From an uncultured Clostridia bacterium (GTDB lineage: Bacteria > Bacillota > Clostridia > TANB77 > CAG-508): 21,750 nucleotides of DNA. Within the stretch, counting starts at the first letter, position 1. Each line of letters begins with the position of its first letter. The notes under the pieces are model-generated. The model was not told the DNA's origin, ran no database searches, and saw nothing but the letters and a program-made list of their open reading frames with translations. This document shows positions 1 to 8,610 of this stretch, piece by piece. Made by a program: the position numbers and the translations under genes. The DNA lies in assembly GCA_948891265.1 (NCBI GenBank), contig CAQUBD010000020.1, forward strand, positions 10,428-32,177, read 5' to 3'.

Positions 1-334
1 CTACTTGTGCTTTTACACTATGTTTTTGATTTTCATCTTTTACATAGTATACTTTTACTATATGTAATGTTTCATCTGTTTCTACATTTTCTAATACACT
101 ATAGCTTAAGTTTCCTTCTGTTGTTTCATATTTATATCCTATAAATTTGTCTGTTACATTTGGTGTTACTGTTACAGTTGCAACTTCTCCTATCCATGTT
201 TCTGCTGTTTCTACTTCTTCTGTTGCATCTGCTTTTGTTTTTGCTTTAGCTGCATCTAATGTGTCTCCATAGTAATACTCTACTTGTGCTTTTACACTAT
301 GTTTTTGATTTTCATCTTTTACATAGTATACTTT
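1..334 (-). repeat. two copies of an identical 55-bp in-frame repeat, period 279 bp
   Basis: Bases 1-55 and 280-334 are identical. The 279-bp offset is exactly 93 codons. The repeat encodes the KVYYVKDENQKHSVKAQ segment of the surface protein, so these are recently duplicated MucBP-like modules. The first copy touches the window edge, so the array may continue outside. Confidence 0.9.
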
Positions 335-2296
335 GATTTCTCCATTATTGTCTATTTTTTCTGGTATTATTGCTGGGTCTGTTGTACTAAATCTGTATCC
401 AATATATTTGTTATCTGATTTATTAACTGGTTGTACTGTTAATTTGTCTTCAGCATTTACCCATACATCTTGTTTTACTTCTATTTTGTCTGCTACTATT
501 TCAGTATTATCTTTATAATATCTTACTGTATATTTTAATGTTTTTGTTTGTGAGTCATCTCTCACATAATATATTTTTATTACATTAGTTTCTTCATTTT
601 CTGTTATTGTAACTGTTGTTACATTATTATCAGCTTCTTTATAACCTATTTTCTTGTTTGTGTCTACGTTAGTAGATTTAACTTCTTTTCCATATTCTGC
701 TGTTCCATTTTCTGTTAAAGTACTATCTATTTCATTGTCATAATAATATTCAATTCTGTATCCATAATCTCTTCTTGTTGGAGTATGTGTGTTATCTTCT
801 TCTTTTAAATCATCACTTGTTGCAGTTACTATATTTTTAATATTATCATTTACCATATCTGCTGCAACAACTGTATGTGAATATTTTTCAGTTACAGTTT
901 CTCCTGCTTTTACAGTTATAATTTTGTTAGCTTTCCACATGCTATCTTTTATTGTTACTGTTAAGTCTTCACTTCCGTTGTTTTTTATTGTTACGGCATA
1001 ATTAATTGTATCCCCAACTTCTGCTTTTTCATTCTTATTATTTGTACCTTTTACTAATGTTGCTTCTTTTTTAATATCCATATCTCTTGTTTCTACTGTT
1101 GCTGTTTTATCGCCTCCACCTATTGTTGCTGTATTAGATATTTCCCCGTCTACTTTTATAACTTTAGCTGAAAATTCAATTTTCATTGTGTCTTTACTAG
1201 CTATTCTCATTTCTTTTCCTGCATATAATTCATCTAAAGAAATGTTGCTAGGTTCTGTAACTATTTCTAATATACCTTTTTCTATATATTCTTTTAATTT
1301 AGCATCTTGAACATTTGTTGTACCTTCTATATCTCCTGTGTTTTCTACAGAAATAGTATAGTTAATTGTGTCTCCTACTCTTGCTATTTCTTTTTCATTT
1401 CCATCTTCATCTGTTACTACTGCTATTTTATCTGCTTTTATAATTGCTGTTTTAACTGGTTCTGTTTCTTCATTATTTGCATATGCAATATTTGTAATTT
1501 CTCCTGTTATATTTTCATTTACTGTTACTTTAAATGTTAGCTCTATTGTTGCTTTTCCTTCTATGTCTACTGTCCACATTAAACCATTTCCAATTTTTGT
1601 AGCCTCATTATCCGCTGAATTTTCAACATATGTTGTATTTGCAGGAATAATATCTTTTACTTCTACATTTGATATCTTATTTTCAGTATTGTTTGTTACT
1701 GTTATTGTATATAAAATTTCTCCTCCTGCTTTAACTACATTTTCTCCTGATGTAGTTGTTGCTTTTTTAGAAATTGATATTTTACCATTATTACTTTCTG
1801 TATTCATTTTATCAGATATATTTGTTGCTACTAATTCCATTGGAGTCCATCCAATAAAACTACCTTCAAATGTTTTTCTTTCTGGTACTTCTACTGTTTC
1901 TATTCTTTCTATTGTTGCTTCTTGAATATTATCTGTTTGAGCTGGTCTACCATTATTTTGCACATTAGGATTTCCATTTGCATTTGGTTGTTGCCCAACA
2001 TTTTGATTATTATCTCCATTTTCTATTACTGGTTGTTCTACACTTGGTGTATTATTATCACCTTGTACTTGTTCTGGATTTGTTCCTTGATTATCGTTTC
2101 CTTGTTCTGGATTTCCATCATTTTGGTTATCTTGATTTTCTTCTCTTTGTTGCATAGTTTCTAATTCAGCAGCTTGTGTATTACCTCTATCCTTTAAGAA
2201 AATTACTGTACCTGACACAGCTACAATTAATAGTATTATAGCAATTGCTATTGCTATGACTGTTTTCTTATTTGGCATTGAACGTTTTATTGCCAT
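1..2296 (-). CDS. large repeat-containing surface protein, C-terminus beyond window
   Basis: The frame stays open from ATG 2296 to the left edge (about 765 residues), so the gene is partial. A GGAGG-type ribosome binding site lies 8 bases upstream. Residues about 10-35 form one hydrophobic segment after a basic start (MAIKRSMPNKK), so it is probably a membrane-anchored or secreted protein. Residues 45-130 are a Gln/Asn/Glu-rich linker. Next come about three beta-sandwich repeats of the DUF11 type (around 168-275, 300-395 and 420-500), with recurring GDTINYT-like and TNNTEN-like strands. From about 508 there are MucBP-like repeats marked by RIEYYYDN, YTVRYYKDN, QVEYYYGD and KVYYVKDENQK. It follows the sortase and LPXTG genes, so it is likely an extracellular adhesin or wall protein of the same operon. 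Whether it has its own sorting signal cannot be seen. Family calls come from motif reading only. Confidence 0.8.
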   Translation of the reverse strand, partial: MAIKRSMPNKKTVIAIAIAIILLIVAVSGTVIFLKDRGNTQAAELETMQQREENQDNQNDGNPEQGNDNQGTNPEQVQGDNNTPSVEQPVIENGDNNQNVGQQPNANGNPNVQNNGRPAQTDNIQEATIERIETVEVPERKTFEGSFIGWTPMELVATNISDKMNTESNNGKISISKKATTTSGENVVKAGGEILYTITVTNNTENKISNVEVKDIIPANTTYVENSADNEATKIGNGLMWTVDIEGKATIELTFKVTVNENITGEITNIAYANNEETEPVKTAIIKADKIAVVTDEDGNEKEIARVGDTINYTISVENTGDIEGTTNVQDAKLKEYIEKGILEIVTEPSNISLDELYAGKEMRIASKDTMKIEFSAKVIKVDGEISNTATIGGGDKTATVETRDMDIKKEATLVKGTNNKNEKAEVGDTINYAVTIKNNGSEDLTVTIKDSMWKANKIITVKAGETVTEKYSHTVVAADMVNDNIKNIVTATSDDLKEEDNTHTPTRRDYGYRIEYYYDNEIDSTLTENGTAEYGKEVKSTNVDTNKKIGYKEADNNVTTVTITENEETNVIKIYYVRDDSQTKTLKYTVRYYKDNTEIVADKIEVKQDVWVNAEDKLTVQPVNKSDNKYIGYRFSTTDPAIIPEKIDNNGEIKVYYVKDENQKHSVKAQVEYYYGDTLDAAKAKTKADATEEVETAETWIGEVATVTVTPNVTDKFIGYKYETTEGNLSYSVLENVETDETLHIVKVYYVKDENQKHSVKAQV

Positions 2297-2311
2297 TTAA
2301 AATTCCTCCTT

Positions 2312-2903
2312 TTATACTATTTCTTTTGCTTTTAATATAAGTCTTTGTTTATTTCCATTTGTACATGTTATTAATGTTACTTCTCTTACATTTTCATCTG
2401 TAGTTTGTAATATAGTAACATCATTTGGATCTGTTACAAATTTTTGATATATTTTGTATTGTAATGTTTTATGATTTAAATCTGTTAACTCAACTATATC
2501 ATCAATTTCTAAATTTTTAGTTTTTCCAAACATTGTTCCATCATATTTGTTATGTCCTGCTATTGATAAATTACCATATTCATTTACATTTGTTCCCCAG
2601 TATTTAACTATTGCAAATTTCATAGGTTCCTTTGTTTCTTCTGGGTTATATGTGTCTATATCCACAATTGGATATTCTATTCCTATCTTTGGAATTTTTA
2701 CTATTCCGAATTATTTTATAACCATTCATTGTTACATCTTGCTTCTCTTCACTTTCTATAACTCTTGAAAATGTCTCCACTGTTTTCTTATTTTCTATTT
2801 CTGCTTCATAATTTTTGGCATATTTTATAACAATAAATGATATAGTTACTATTGCTAAAATAATTAAGATTATAAATAAAACTTTATATATTTTTAATTT
2901 CAT
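2312..2903 (-). pseudogene. sortase, split by a single-base frameshift
   Basis: Sortases are membrane transpeptidases that cut LPXTG-type signals and attach the protein to the cell wall or to another subunit. Two overlapping frames together make about 196 residues. The first (ATG 2903) has a TM helix at about 5-26 and runs to NGYKII. The second supplies IPKIGIEYPIVDIDTYNPEE and the catalytic domain: His in AGHNKYDG, Cys in TLITC and Arg in KQRLIL, all in the expected order. Removing one base near 2708 joins the frames as NGYKIIGIVKIPKIGIEYP. The class is uncertain; it is not an obvious housekeeping class A enzyme. It sits between an LPITG protein and a large surface protein, so it probably processes one or both. 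The frameshift may be real inactivation or a sequence error. Confidence 0.8.
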
Positions 2904-2922
2904 TTTATATTATTTTCCCTTA

Positions 2923-3975
2923 TTATTTTTCTTTACCATTTGCTTGTAATTTTCTCATTCTTACAAATACTATAATAGTTACTAATATAATAATTCCTAA
3001 TATTACGAATAGAATAATGCTGTCTCCTGTAATTGGTAATTTTGTTGTTTCCTTAACTACTTTTGTTTCTGTTTTTCCAGGTATTGTTTCTTCTTTATCA
3101 GTTCTATATGACTTCATTATCTTTATATCTGTTGATATTTCTTTTCCATTAGAATCCTCTTCTTTTAAATACACTATGTATTCTTCATCTTTTTCTGCAT
3201 TTTCTGGTTGTACAATTGTTAAATCTCTATTAACATCTTTCCACTCTTGTTTTTCTGCTAATTCTGTATATAATTTTTTAAATTCGTTTGCAATTTCTAT
3301 TTTTGAATACATATCTATTTCTGAATTTTCAAAGTCACTATTTATTTTGTCTGCTAGTTCTTTTAATCTATCATAATCTTTATTTGGTAATTTTGTTGTA
3401 CTATAATAATATTTAGAATCTTCATTTCCTTCTATTATTAATCCACCAACAGTTATTGTTGTTCTTAATCCATCTACTTCTTCATCTTTTGCTGTTATAT
3501 CTGTTTTCAATTGTGTTTTAATTCTGTTTGTTGTGTTTTCCACATATTTCATATCTTTTACTGAAAAAGCTGTTCCGTAATCAACTTTTTTTATTTTTGT
3601 TTCTGCTTCATTATTTGATTCTATTGTTTTTAGATATAAATATTGGTTAGCTATATCAGCTTCAGAAACTTTTGCTACATAGTTTCCATCTTTATCTTGT
3701 TCAGCATCATTGTAGTGTATTTCCATTTCACTCGCATTTTCTTTATTTAATATTGCATATTTAAAATTTTCTTTTAAATATCCTTTTATGTACATAATAA
3801 AATATATGTCATTTTCGTCATTACCTTTTTTGCTTTCATTTTTTATAATTTGTATATCTATATCAGGTGTACTTTGTTTAGTTGTATTTGCACTGACCAT
3901 TTGTGATGGTAATACAAATATCATAATTAACATTGAAATTATAATTCCTATAAACCTTTTTTGAATTCTTTTCAT
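2923..3975 (-). CDS. LPXTG-anchored surface protein, likely sortase substrate
   Basis: This 350-residue protein carries a complete secretion and sorting architecture. The N-terminal signal peptide is basic (KRIQKRF), then hydrophobic, with a likely cleavage after VSA near residue 29. The C-terminus has LPITG at 313-317, a hydrophobic helix and a basic tail (RMRKLQ). The extracellular part is hydrophilic, rich in Lys, Glu and Asp, and matches no family I can name. The ATG at 3975 is preceded by a G6 ribosome binding site 6 bases away. It is the first gene of a leftward operon: the sortase starts 19 bases after its stop, and the large surface protein follows. The LPITG signal next to the sortase argues that it is the cognate substrate. 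Its precise role, such as adhesion or pilin-like assembly, is unknown. Confidence 0.85.
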   Translation of the reverse strand: MKRIQKRFIGIIISMLIMIFVLPSQMVSANTTKQSTPDIDIQIIKNESKKGNDENDIYFIMYIKGYLKENFKYAILNKENASEMEIHYNDAEQDKDGNYVAKVSEADIANQYLYLKTIESNNEAETKIKKVDYGTAFSVKDMKYVENTTNRIKTQLKTDITAKDEEVDGLRTTITVGGLIIEGNEDSKYYYSTTKLPNKDYDRLKELADKINSDFENSEIDMYSKIEIANEFKKLYTELAEKQEWKDVNRDLTIVQPENAEKDEEYIVYLKEEDSNGKEISTDIKIMKSYRTDKEETIPGKTETKVVKETTKLPITGDSIILFVILGIIILVTIIVFVRMRKLQANGKEK

Positions 3976-4492
3976 TTTTTACCCCCCTATTAAACTATTA
4001 AAACGTATATTCTTACGGAAAATATACATTTGCTAGTTTTTAATATAATTTTATTTATTTTTAAGTATCTGACTGTTTTTCTTACTTTTTCCATATTTCC
4101 CTAAGCTTTCCAGTCGTCCTTTTATATTATATTACAAAATTATTACATTGTAAATAGTTTTTTGAAAATTTGTCCAATTTTATGTAAATTTATCTCACTT
4201 TTAATTATATTTTTCCTATTACTCAACGTTTTTTCGTTACTATAATTATAGAAATTTTATAATTTCTCTTAATTTGAAAATTTAATAAATAACTTTATAT
4301 GATTAGTTTGATCAGTACATAAAATGAGTAATGTTCACAGGAAATCTATATATATTTATATTCCTTTTGAATAAAATGACGAATGTGATTGGAAAGAAGC
4401 TGAAAAGTGTCTAGTATTAAGATATAAATTATAATCTAAAAAACGAAACTAAAATTAAATTTTAGAATATACTATTATTAGAGGTGTTCATT
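3976..4492. other. divergent intergenic region with a long leader
   Basis: No gene is supported here. It holds the leftward promoter at 4126-4154 and the leader of the LPXTG gene. That leader contains possible nested pairing (GACTG/CAGTC around CTTA/TAAG, about 4070-4115) and a GTATATT/AATATAC inverted repeat near 4004-4027. The rightward promoter of the superoxide dismutase-like gene is not clear. An 18-bp motif at 4330-4347 recurs at 14599-14616. Confidence 0.4.
4126..4154 (-). promoter_or_regulatory. sigma-A-type promoter for the LPXTG/sortase operon
   Basis: On the minus strand there is TTTACA (4149-4154), a 17-bp spacer, then TATAAT (4126-4131). Transcription would start near 4119 and leave a leader of about 145 nt. 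This is a consensus-level match, seen directly. Confidence 0.65.
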
Positions 4493-4952
4493 ATGTTCAA
4501 AAATGTTTTTAATAATGCAAAAGCACATATAAGTGGTGGAAAAAAATATCCTAAAATATCTGGAATTGTTAATTTTAAAGAAACTAAAGATGGTGTTTTA
4601 GTTACTGCTAAAATTAATGGACTACCACAATCTAAAGATTATTGTAATGGAAGATTTTTTGGTTTTCATATCCATGAAGGAAATAGTTGCACTGGGAATT
4701 CAAGTGATGAGTTTTCGAATGCCAAGTCTCATTTAAATCCTACAAATTGTCCTCACCCTTTTCATATTGGAAATTTACCCCCATTAATTGAAAACAATGG
4801 TTATGCCTATATGAGTGTTTTAATAAATAAATTTACTATAAAAGATATTTTGGGAAAAGTTATTATTATCCATGATATGCCTGATGATTTTACTTCTCAG
4901 CCCAGCCGGAAATTCTGGTACAAAAATTGCCTGTGGAAAAATTGAAAAATGA
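4493..4952 (+). pseudogene. Cu/Zn superoxide dismutase-like protein, frameshifted near its end
   Basis: This family dismutates superoxide to oxygen and peroxide. Visible landmarks are GFHIHEGNSC (two copper His and a disulfide Cys), SHLNP (bridging His), HPFHIGNLPPL (zinc-site His) and VIIHDMPDDFTSQPS (last copper His). After QPS the frame runs into a short foreign tail. Removing one base of the CCGG at 4906-4909 restores GNSGTKIACGKIEK and a TGA at 4950-4952, including the second disulfide Cys. The usual zinc-ligand Asp of the GDLPP motif is Asn here. No signal peptide is seen, which is unusual for bacterial Cu/Zn enzymes. The ATG at 4493 has GAGGTG 6 bases upstream. Its activity is doubtful if the frameshift is real. 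Confidence 0.8.
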
Positions 4953-4967
4953 GAGCTGTAAAAATAG

Positions 4968-5013
4968 AAGAAAGATATATATTTAGCAAAGCTTTCAAAT
5001 ATATATCTTTCTT
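4968..5013. terminator. long hairpin between convergent genes
   Basis: A perfect 17-bp inverted repeat (4968-4984 with 4997-5013) encloses a 12-nt loop. It lies between the rightward superoxide dismutase-like gene and the leftward PBP tail, so it probably stops transcription from both sides. The stem is AT-rich, which makes it a less typical terminator. Confidence 0.6.
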
Positions 5014-5087
5014 GTAATATTCATTATATTTTAAAATACCAAAACTTAAGCTTTTAATAATTAGGTTGATTTTTTGTAAATACAGAA

Positions 5088-5432
5088 TCAATTCTTTATT
5101 TTTAAATAAATTTTACTACCTTTTTTTACATTAATTCCTTCTTTAGGTGTCTGTTCAACAATCATAGTATTTTCCTTATCTAATTCTTCTGTATAATCTT
5201 CTATACTTAATTCTAAACCTAACTCTTTAACAATCTTTTGTGCTTCTTTAAGATTTAATCCTTCTATATTAGGAGTTTTAACTTCTTGCGCTTCCTCGAT
5301 TTCATCTTTATTTCCTTGGCTAACCTCCAAATATGGTAAAATCTCACTAAAAACCTGACCTCCTACAGGTGCTGCAACACCACCTCCTTGGTGTATTTTG
5401 TCACTACAAAAAGTTAAACTTAATTTTAGCAT
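5088..5432 (-). pseudogene. displaced C-terminal part of the class B PBP (transpeptidase end plus PASTA)
   Basis: From the core at 5394 down to 5088 this encodes HQGGGVAAPVGG, the FSEILPYLEV segment that ends class B PBP transpeptidase domains, an acidic linker, and one PASTA domain (residues about 50-114, TPNIEGLNLKEAQKI to GSKIYLKIKN). It is the exact continuation of the PBP whose 5' part ends at 10299-10312. About 97 residues are separated from it. The open frame begins at ATG 5432 inside the element and adds 13 unrelated residues (MLKLSLTFCSDKI). No convincing ribosome binding site precedes that ATG, which is only 17 bases after the recombinase stop, so independent translation is unproven. 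Confidence 0.9.
5381..5408 (-). repeat. attachment site at the recombinase end of the element
   Basis: The 14-bp core CACCTCCTTGGTGT (5381-5394) is followed directly by the element arm ATTTTGTCACTACA (5395-5408). The arm is the inverted counterpart of the arm at 10277-10290, with one mismatch. PBP coding sequence lies on the low-coordinate side. Confidence 0.85.
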
Positions 5433-5449
5433 TGATTGTAAATTTAGTT

Positions 5450-7163
5450 CTATGCTTCTTTTACTTTTTCAAAGATACTCACTTTCTTTTCATCTTCTAT
5501 GTATTTAAGAATTTTACTTAATTCATCTATAAACTTAAAATAAATGGTTATTTTTCTATTCTCATGTACCTCTATGTAATCAATTAATTCTGTTATAATA
5601 TCTCTGTCTAGTTCAGTTATATTTTTATGTGCTTTAAAGTTTTCTATCCATAGGCTATTTCCATTTATAATTTCTTCTTGTTTTTCTTTTTGTTTATCTA
5701 AATTAATAATAATTTCTTTTATTTTGTCTATATCTTGTTCATATTTTTGCTTGTAGTTTAAGTATTCTTCTTTAGTTATATAGTCATTTTTCCAATCTTC
5801 ATATAAACATCTTTTTAAATTACTTATTTTTTCTATCTCCTCTTTTTTTGCTCTTTTAATATTTTCCATATTCTCATTCGCCAATTTTTTAGTGTTTGAT
5901 TTATTAATTTGCTTTAATAATTTTTCAGTATCCACAAGTAATTCTATGTGTAATTTAATAGCCTCCAATACAGCGTTTTCTAGTTCTTCCACTTTTAAAG
6001 TATGTTTTGTGCATAACTTATTTGACTTTTTTCTATATGTGCCACATATGTAATATTCATAAACAGTACCACTTTTATTTTTACAATATTTTTTATGCAT
6101 TGCCCTGCCACAATCCGCACATTTTAGTATTCCAGCCCACATACTTAAGTTTCCACTATTTTGTACTCTAGTATCAACTTTTCTCATCCCCTGTGCTTTT
6201 TCAAATAATTCTTTATCTACAATAGGCTCATGCATATTTTTTACTGTAATCCATTCTTCTTCTGGCACTTGCTCTACTTTATGAACTTTATAACTTTTTA
6301 CTCTTCTTTTACCTTGAGTTACATTGCCTATATAAATATCATTTTTTAAAATATTTCTAACTGTTGATGGACACCAAGAATAATCTTCTTGCAATATTTG
6401 CACATTATTATAATTTTGATTTAACCTTTTCTTTTTATATCCTGTTGGATTTAAAACTCCCATATCATTTAATCTATGGCAAATGCTTAAATTTCCTAAA
6501 CCTTCATTTACTTTCCATTCAAAAATTTTTCTTACAATTTCGGCTGACTCTTTATCAATGATTAATTTATGATTATCTTCTGGACTCTTTATATAGCCAT
6601 AAGATGGAAATGCCCCTACAAACTCTCCGCTTCTTTTTTCTTCCATTTAGTGCTGACCTTATTTTTATTGATGTATCTCTACAGTATTCATCATTTATTA
6701 AGTTTTTAAATGGTACTAATATAGTATTTGTACTTGTAGGATTTTTAAAGCTATCTACACTATCATTAATGGCAATAAACCTAATATTAAATAGTGGGAA
6801 TATTTGCTCTATGTAATTACCAACTTCTATGTAGTTTCTTCCAAGTCTTGACAAGTCTTTAACTAGAACACAATTTATATTTCCTTTTCTCATATCTTCT
6901 AATAATCTTTGAAATCCAGGTCTATTAAAGTCGGTTCCTGTGTAACCGTCATCAACATAAGTATCATAAACAATCAAATCATCATGTTCTTCAATAAATT
7001 CATTTAATAATGCCTTTTGGCTCGTAATACTGTTACTTTCTTGCTTGTCTTCTCCATTGTTGCTATCTTCTTGTGAAAGCCTTATATATACTGCAACTGA
7101 CCATATTTTTGTTCCTTTTGCATTTGAATTTTCTGAAGAATATTTTGATTTTCTTCCAGCCAT
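5450..7163 (-). pseudogene. large serine recombinase (integrase), one-base frameshift
   Basis: This enzyme would integrate and excise the element at its att sites. Part one (ATG 7163) is the resolvase catalytic domain, residues about 22-165: the nucleophile is Ser30 in AVYIRLS, followed by DDGYTGTDFNRPGF and KDLSRLGRN. Part two has the recombinase domain (GEFVGAFPSYGYIKSP onward), a zinc ribbon with CADCG and a later Cys pair, a long coiled coil and a C-terminal DNA-binding tail. Together they make about 570 residues, normal for the family. The frames are offset at an A6 run (T6 at 6634-6639 on the plus strand); one A fewer gives IRSALNGRKRSGEFVGAF, the expected junction. The shift is +1 or -2, so ordinary -1 slippage would not rescue it. 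It is either a true lesion, a phase-variable tract or a sequencing error. Confidence 0.85.
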
Positions 7164-7229
7164 TATTGTTTCTTTCCTCCCTTCTCTATATAGTATAACG
7201 TGTCCAAATTAGAAAATCAGCTCAATTTC

Positions 7230-7264
7230 CTGAAACTGTTAAGATTTATCTTTTACAGTTTCAG
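7230..7264. other. inverted repeat between the recombinase and the 48-residue ORF
   Basis: CTGAAACTGT (7230-7239) and ACAGTTTCAG (7255-7264) are perfect inverted repeats, with a further AAGAT/ATCTT pairing inside. No U-run follows on either strand, so it may be a protein-binding site or RNA structure rather than a terminator. Confidence 0.45.
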
Positions 7265-7286
7265 TATGCAAAATTGCAAAGTAATT

Positions 7287-7433
7287 TTACTTTCCTATTT
7301 TTTGTCTTAAAATACTCAATATGCATTCTTCCATTTTTTTATTACTAGAATATTTCATTTCTACTAGCATATCTCCAACTTGTAATTGATATGAATCGTT
7401 ATTATTAGTTAAGCATTTATATTTCTTCTTCAT
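7287..7433 (-). CDS. 48-residue protein next to the recombinase
   Basis: ATG 7433 to TAA 7287 encodes 48 residues beginning MKKKYKCLTNNND and ending SILRQKIGK. GAGGT lies about 9 bases upstream. I do not recognise a family with confidence. The small size, charged composition, predicted beta strands (YQLQVGDMLVEMKYS) followed by a helix (KKMEECILSILRQK), and position just upstream of a large serine recombinase resemble the small TnpW-like or accessory proteins of such elements. A recombination directionality factor is a reasonable guess, but only an inference. Confidence 0.55.
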   Translation of the reverse strand: MKKKYKCLTNNNDSYQLQVGDMLVEMKYSSNKKMEECILSILRQKIGK

Positions 7434-7560
7434 ATTTTCATTACCTCTTTTATTTGATATTTAATTTTATTAGTTAAGAAAAAAATTATTACTTTTTTCT
7501 CTACTAGGTATATGTCACTAATAACTTAAAAAACGGTAATTTTTATAAAAATTCACAAAA

Positions 7561-7602
7561 AAATAACTAGATAATTAGTTTTTTACTAACTTCTAGTTAT
7601 TT
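7561..7602 (-). terminator. intrinsic terminator after the DUF3791/DUF3990 genes
   Basis: AAATAACTAG (7561-7570) and CTAGTTATTT (7593-7602) form a 10-bp stem, with an inner TTAGT/ACTAA pairing. Read on the minus strand it is followed by a run of T, directly after the stop of the 71-residue gene. Confidence 0.6.
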
Positions 7603-7613
7603 ATATTCATTTT

Positions 7614-7829
7614 TTATTTTCCATTATATCCTCTAATTTTCAAAAATTCATTTATATCATTCATAAGCCATCTATCGCCCTGTGTATGTAACATATCATA
7701 CCCATCGTATAAATACTTTAATACTCCATACTTTTCAAACAGTTCATACACTTCTTTTCCTGTAAGCTTATTTTCTTCTTTGAAAATTTCAATACAAAAT
7801 ACAATAAAATCATTTATTTTCTTTTCCAT
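7614..7829 (-). CDS. DUF3791-type small protein (second copy)
   Basis: The 71-residue protein from ATG 7829 has GGGGGA 5 bases upstream; an earlier ATG at 7841 overlaps the preceding stop. Its pattern FIVFCIEIFKEENKLTGKEVYELFEKYGV, then LHTQGDRW and NDINEFL, fits DUF3791, a small helical family of unknown function. It starts directly after the other DUF3791-like gene, so it is translationally coupled. The pairing of one or two such proteins with a DUF3990 gene suggests they act together, possibly as antidote or partner of the DUF3990 protein. That role is inference. Confidence 0.65.
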   Translation of the reverse strand: MEKKINDFIVFCIEIFKEENKLTGKEVYELFEKYGVLKYLYDGYDMLHTQGDRWLMNDINEFLKIRGYNGK

Positions 7830-7830
7830 A

Positions 7831-8067
7831 CTATCCCCCATAAACAGTATATTTTCCTGTTTCTTTTTCTTCTAAAAACATTCTAAATAAATCATAATTA
7901 CTATAATACCACATTTTTGTTTCTTCTTTCTCTAATGCTTTATATAGTTTAGAATGATACAATAAATTCATTGCCTCTTCATAACTAATATTAAAGTAAT
8001 TTTTAATACTATCACATAATGTTTGTACTATTGTAAACATCATACAAGTAAATTTACCTTCACTCAT
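7831..8067 (-). CDS. DUF3791-like small protein (first copy)
   Basis: The 78-residue protein starts at ATG 8067, with AGGTG 6 bases upstream, and its first codons overlap the last 8 bases of the DUF3990-type gene (ATGAGTGA). That gives tight translational coupling. The visible helices (TIVQTLCDSIKNYF, SYEEAMNLLYHSKLYKAL, SNYDLFRMFLEEKE) follow the DUF3791 layout but are more divergent than the downstream copy. The function is unknown. The fixed stoichiometric linkage to the DUF3990 protein suggests a complex or antidote role. Confidence 0.55.
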   Translation of the reverse strand: MSEGKFTCMMFTIVQTLCDSIKNYFNISYEEAMNLLYHSKLYKALEKEETKMWYYSNYDLFRMFLEEKETGKYTVYGG

Positions 8068-8575
8068 CTTCTTCACCTACTTCAATCGTTTCTATATATT
8101 TTATACATTCTAAAGATTTTAATGTATGAAATGAAATTTGATTTGATAATATATATGTCTTAAGCCTTTTTATTGTTTCCTCCATATCATAAACTCCATT
8201 TTCATAACTTACTAAAACTTGATATAAATTATCATCAGCTACTGGTCCTATTACAATATCATATTTATGTACAAGTTCATTACTCTGTCTATTCTTAAAT
8301 ACAAATTTCAACCATTCTTCTGTTGCTGATTCAAAGTTTAATATATTTAGGTCTTCATTTTCTGTATATTCATAAATATTAACATATCTTTTTATATTTT
8401 CATCTCTTTTTTCTTCTTGCATTCTTCCTTTTTTTATTTTTGTCCATCTTTTTGCTTGTTTAATATCTGTTGTTGTATAAAAACCTTTTCCAAAATCTGT
8501 TCTATAATTTAATATTTCTAAACTTGGTTTTTCTACAATAAATGTGCTACCATGATATATTTTCAAATTTATCAT
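8060..8575 (-). CDS. DUF3990-type protein, possible ADP-ribosyltransferase fold
   Basis: The 171-residue protein starts at ATG 8575 with a weak ribosome binding site. The N-terminus shows LKIYHGSTFIVEKP and TDFGKGFYTTTDIKQAKRW, the hallmark of DUF3990. The His in YHG and the Tyr in GFYTT sit where H-Y-type ADP-ribosyltransferase folds place NAD-contacting residues, so a NAD-using toxin or modifying enzyme is plausible. I cannot assign the third catalytic residue. Later parts include DIVIGPVADDNLYQVLVSY. It heads a three-gene coupled unit with two DUF3791-type genes and is the main cargo of the element. A toxin-antitoxin or defence role is inferred from context, not shown. Confidence 0.65.
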   Translation of the reverse strand: MINLKIYHGSTFIVEKPSLEILNYRTDFGKGFYTTTDIKQAKRWTKIKKGRMQEEKRDENIKRYVNIYEYTENEDLNILNFESATEEWLKFVFKNRQSNELVHKYDIVIGPVADDNLYQVLVSYENGVYDMEETIKRLKTYILSNQISFHTLKSLECIKYIETIEVGEEDE

Positions 8576-8610
8576 CTCACTTTCTATAAATTATATAATC
8601 TGATAATCGC

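Noticed and set aside
333..2164. Several rightward open frames over the surface-protein region
   Set aside because: They lie opposite a continuous leftward frame with recognisable domains and a good start; their products are low-complexity Ser, Phe and Ile stretches.
6573..6646. Programmed -1 frameshift producing the recombinase
   Set aside because: The tract looks slippery, but the second frame is +1 (or -2) relative to the first, so the usual -1 mechanism would not join them.
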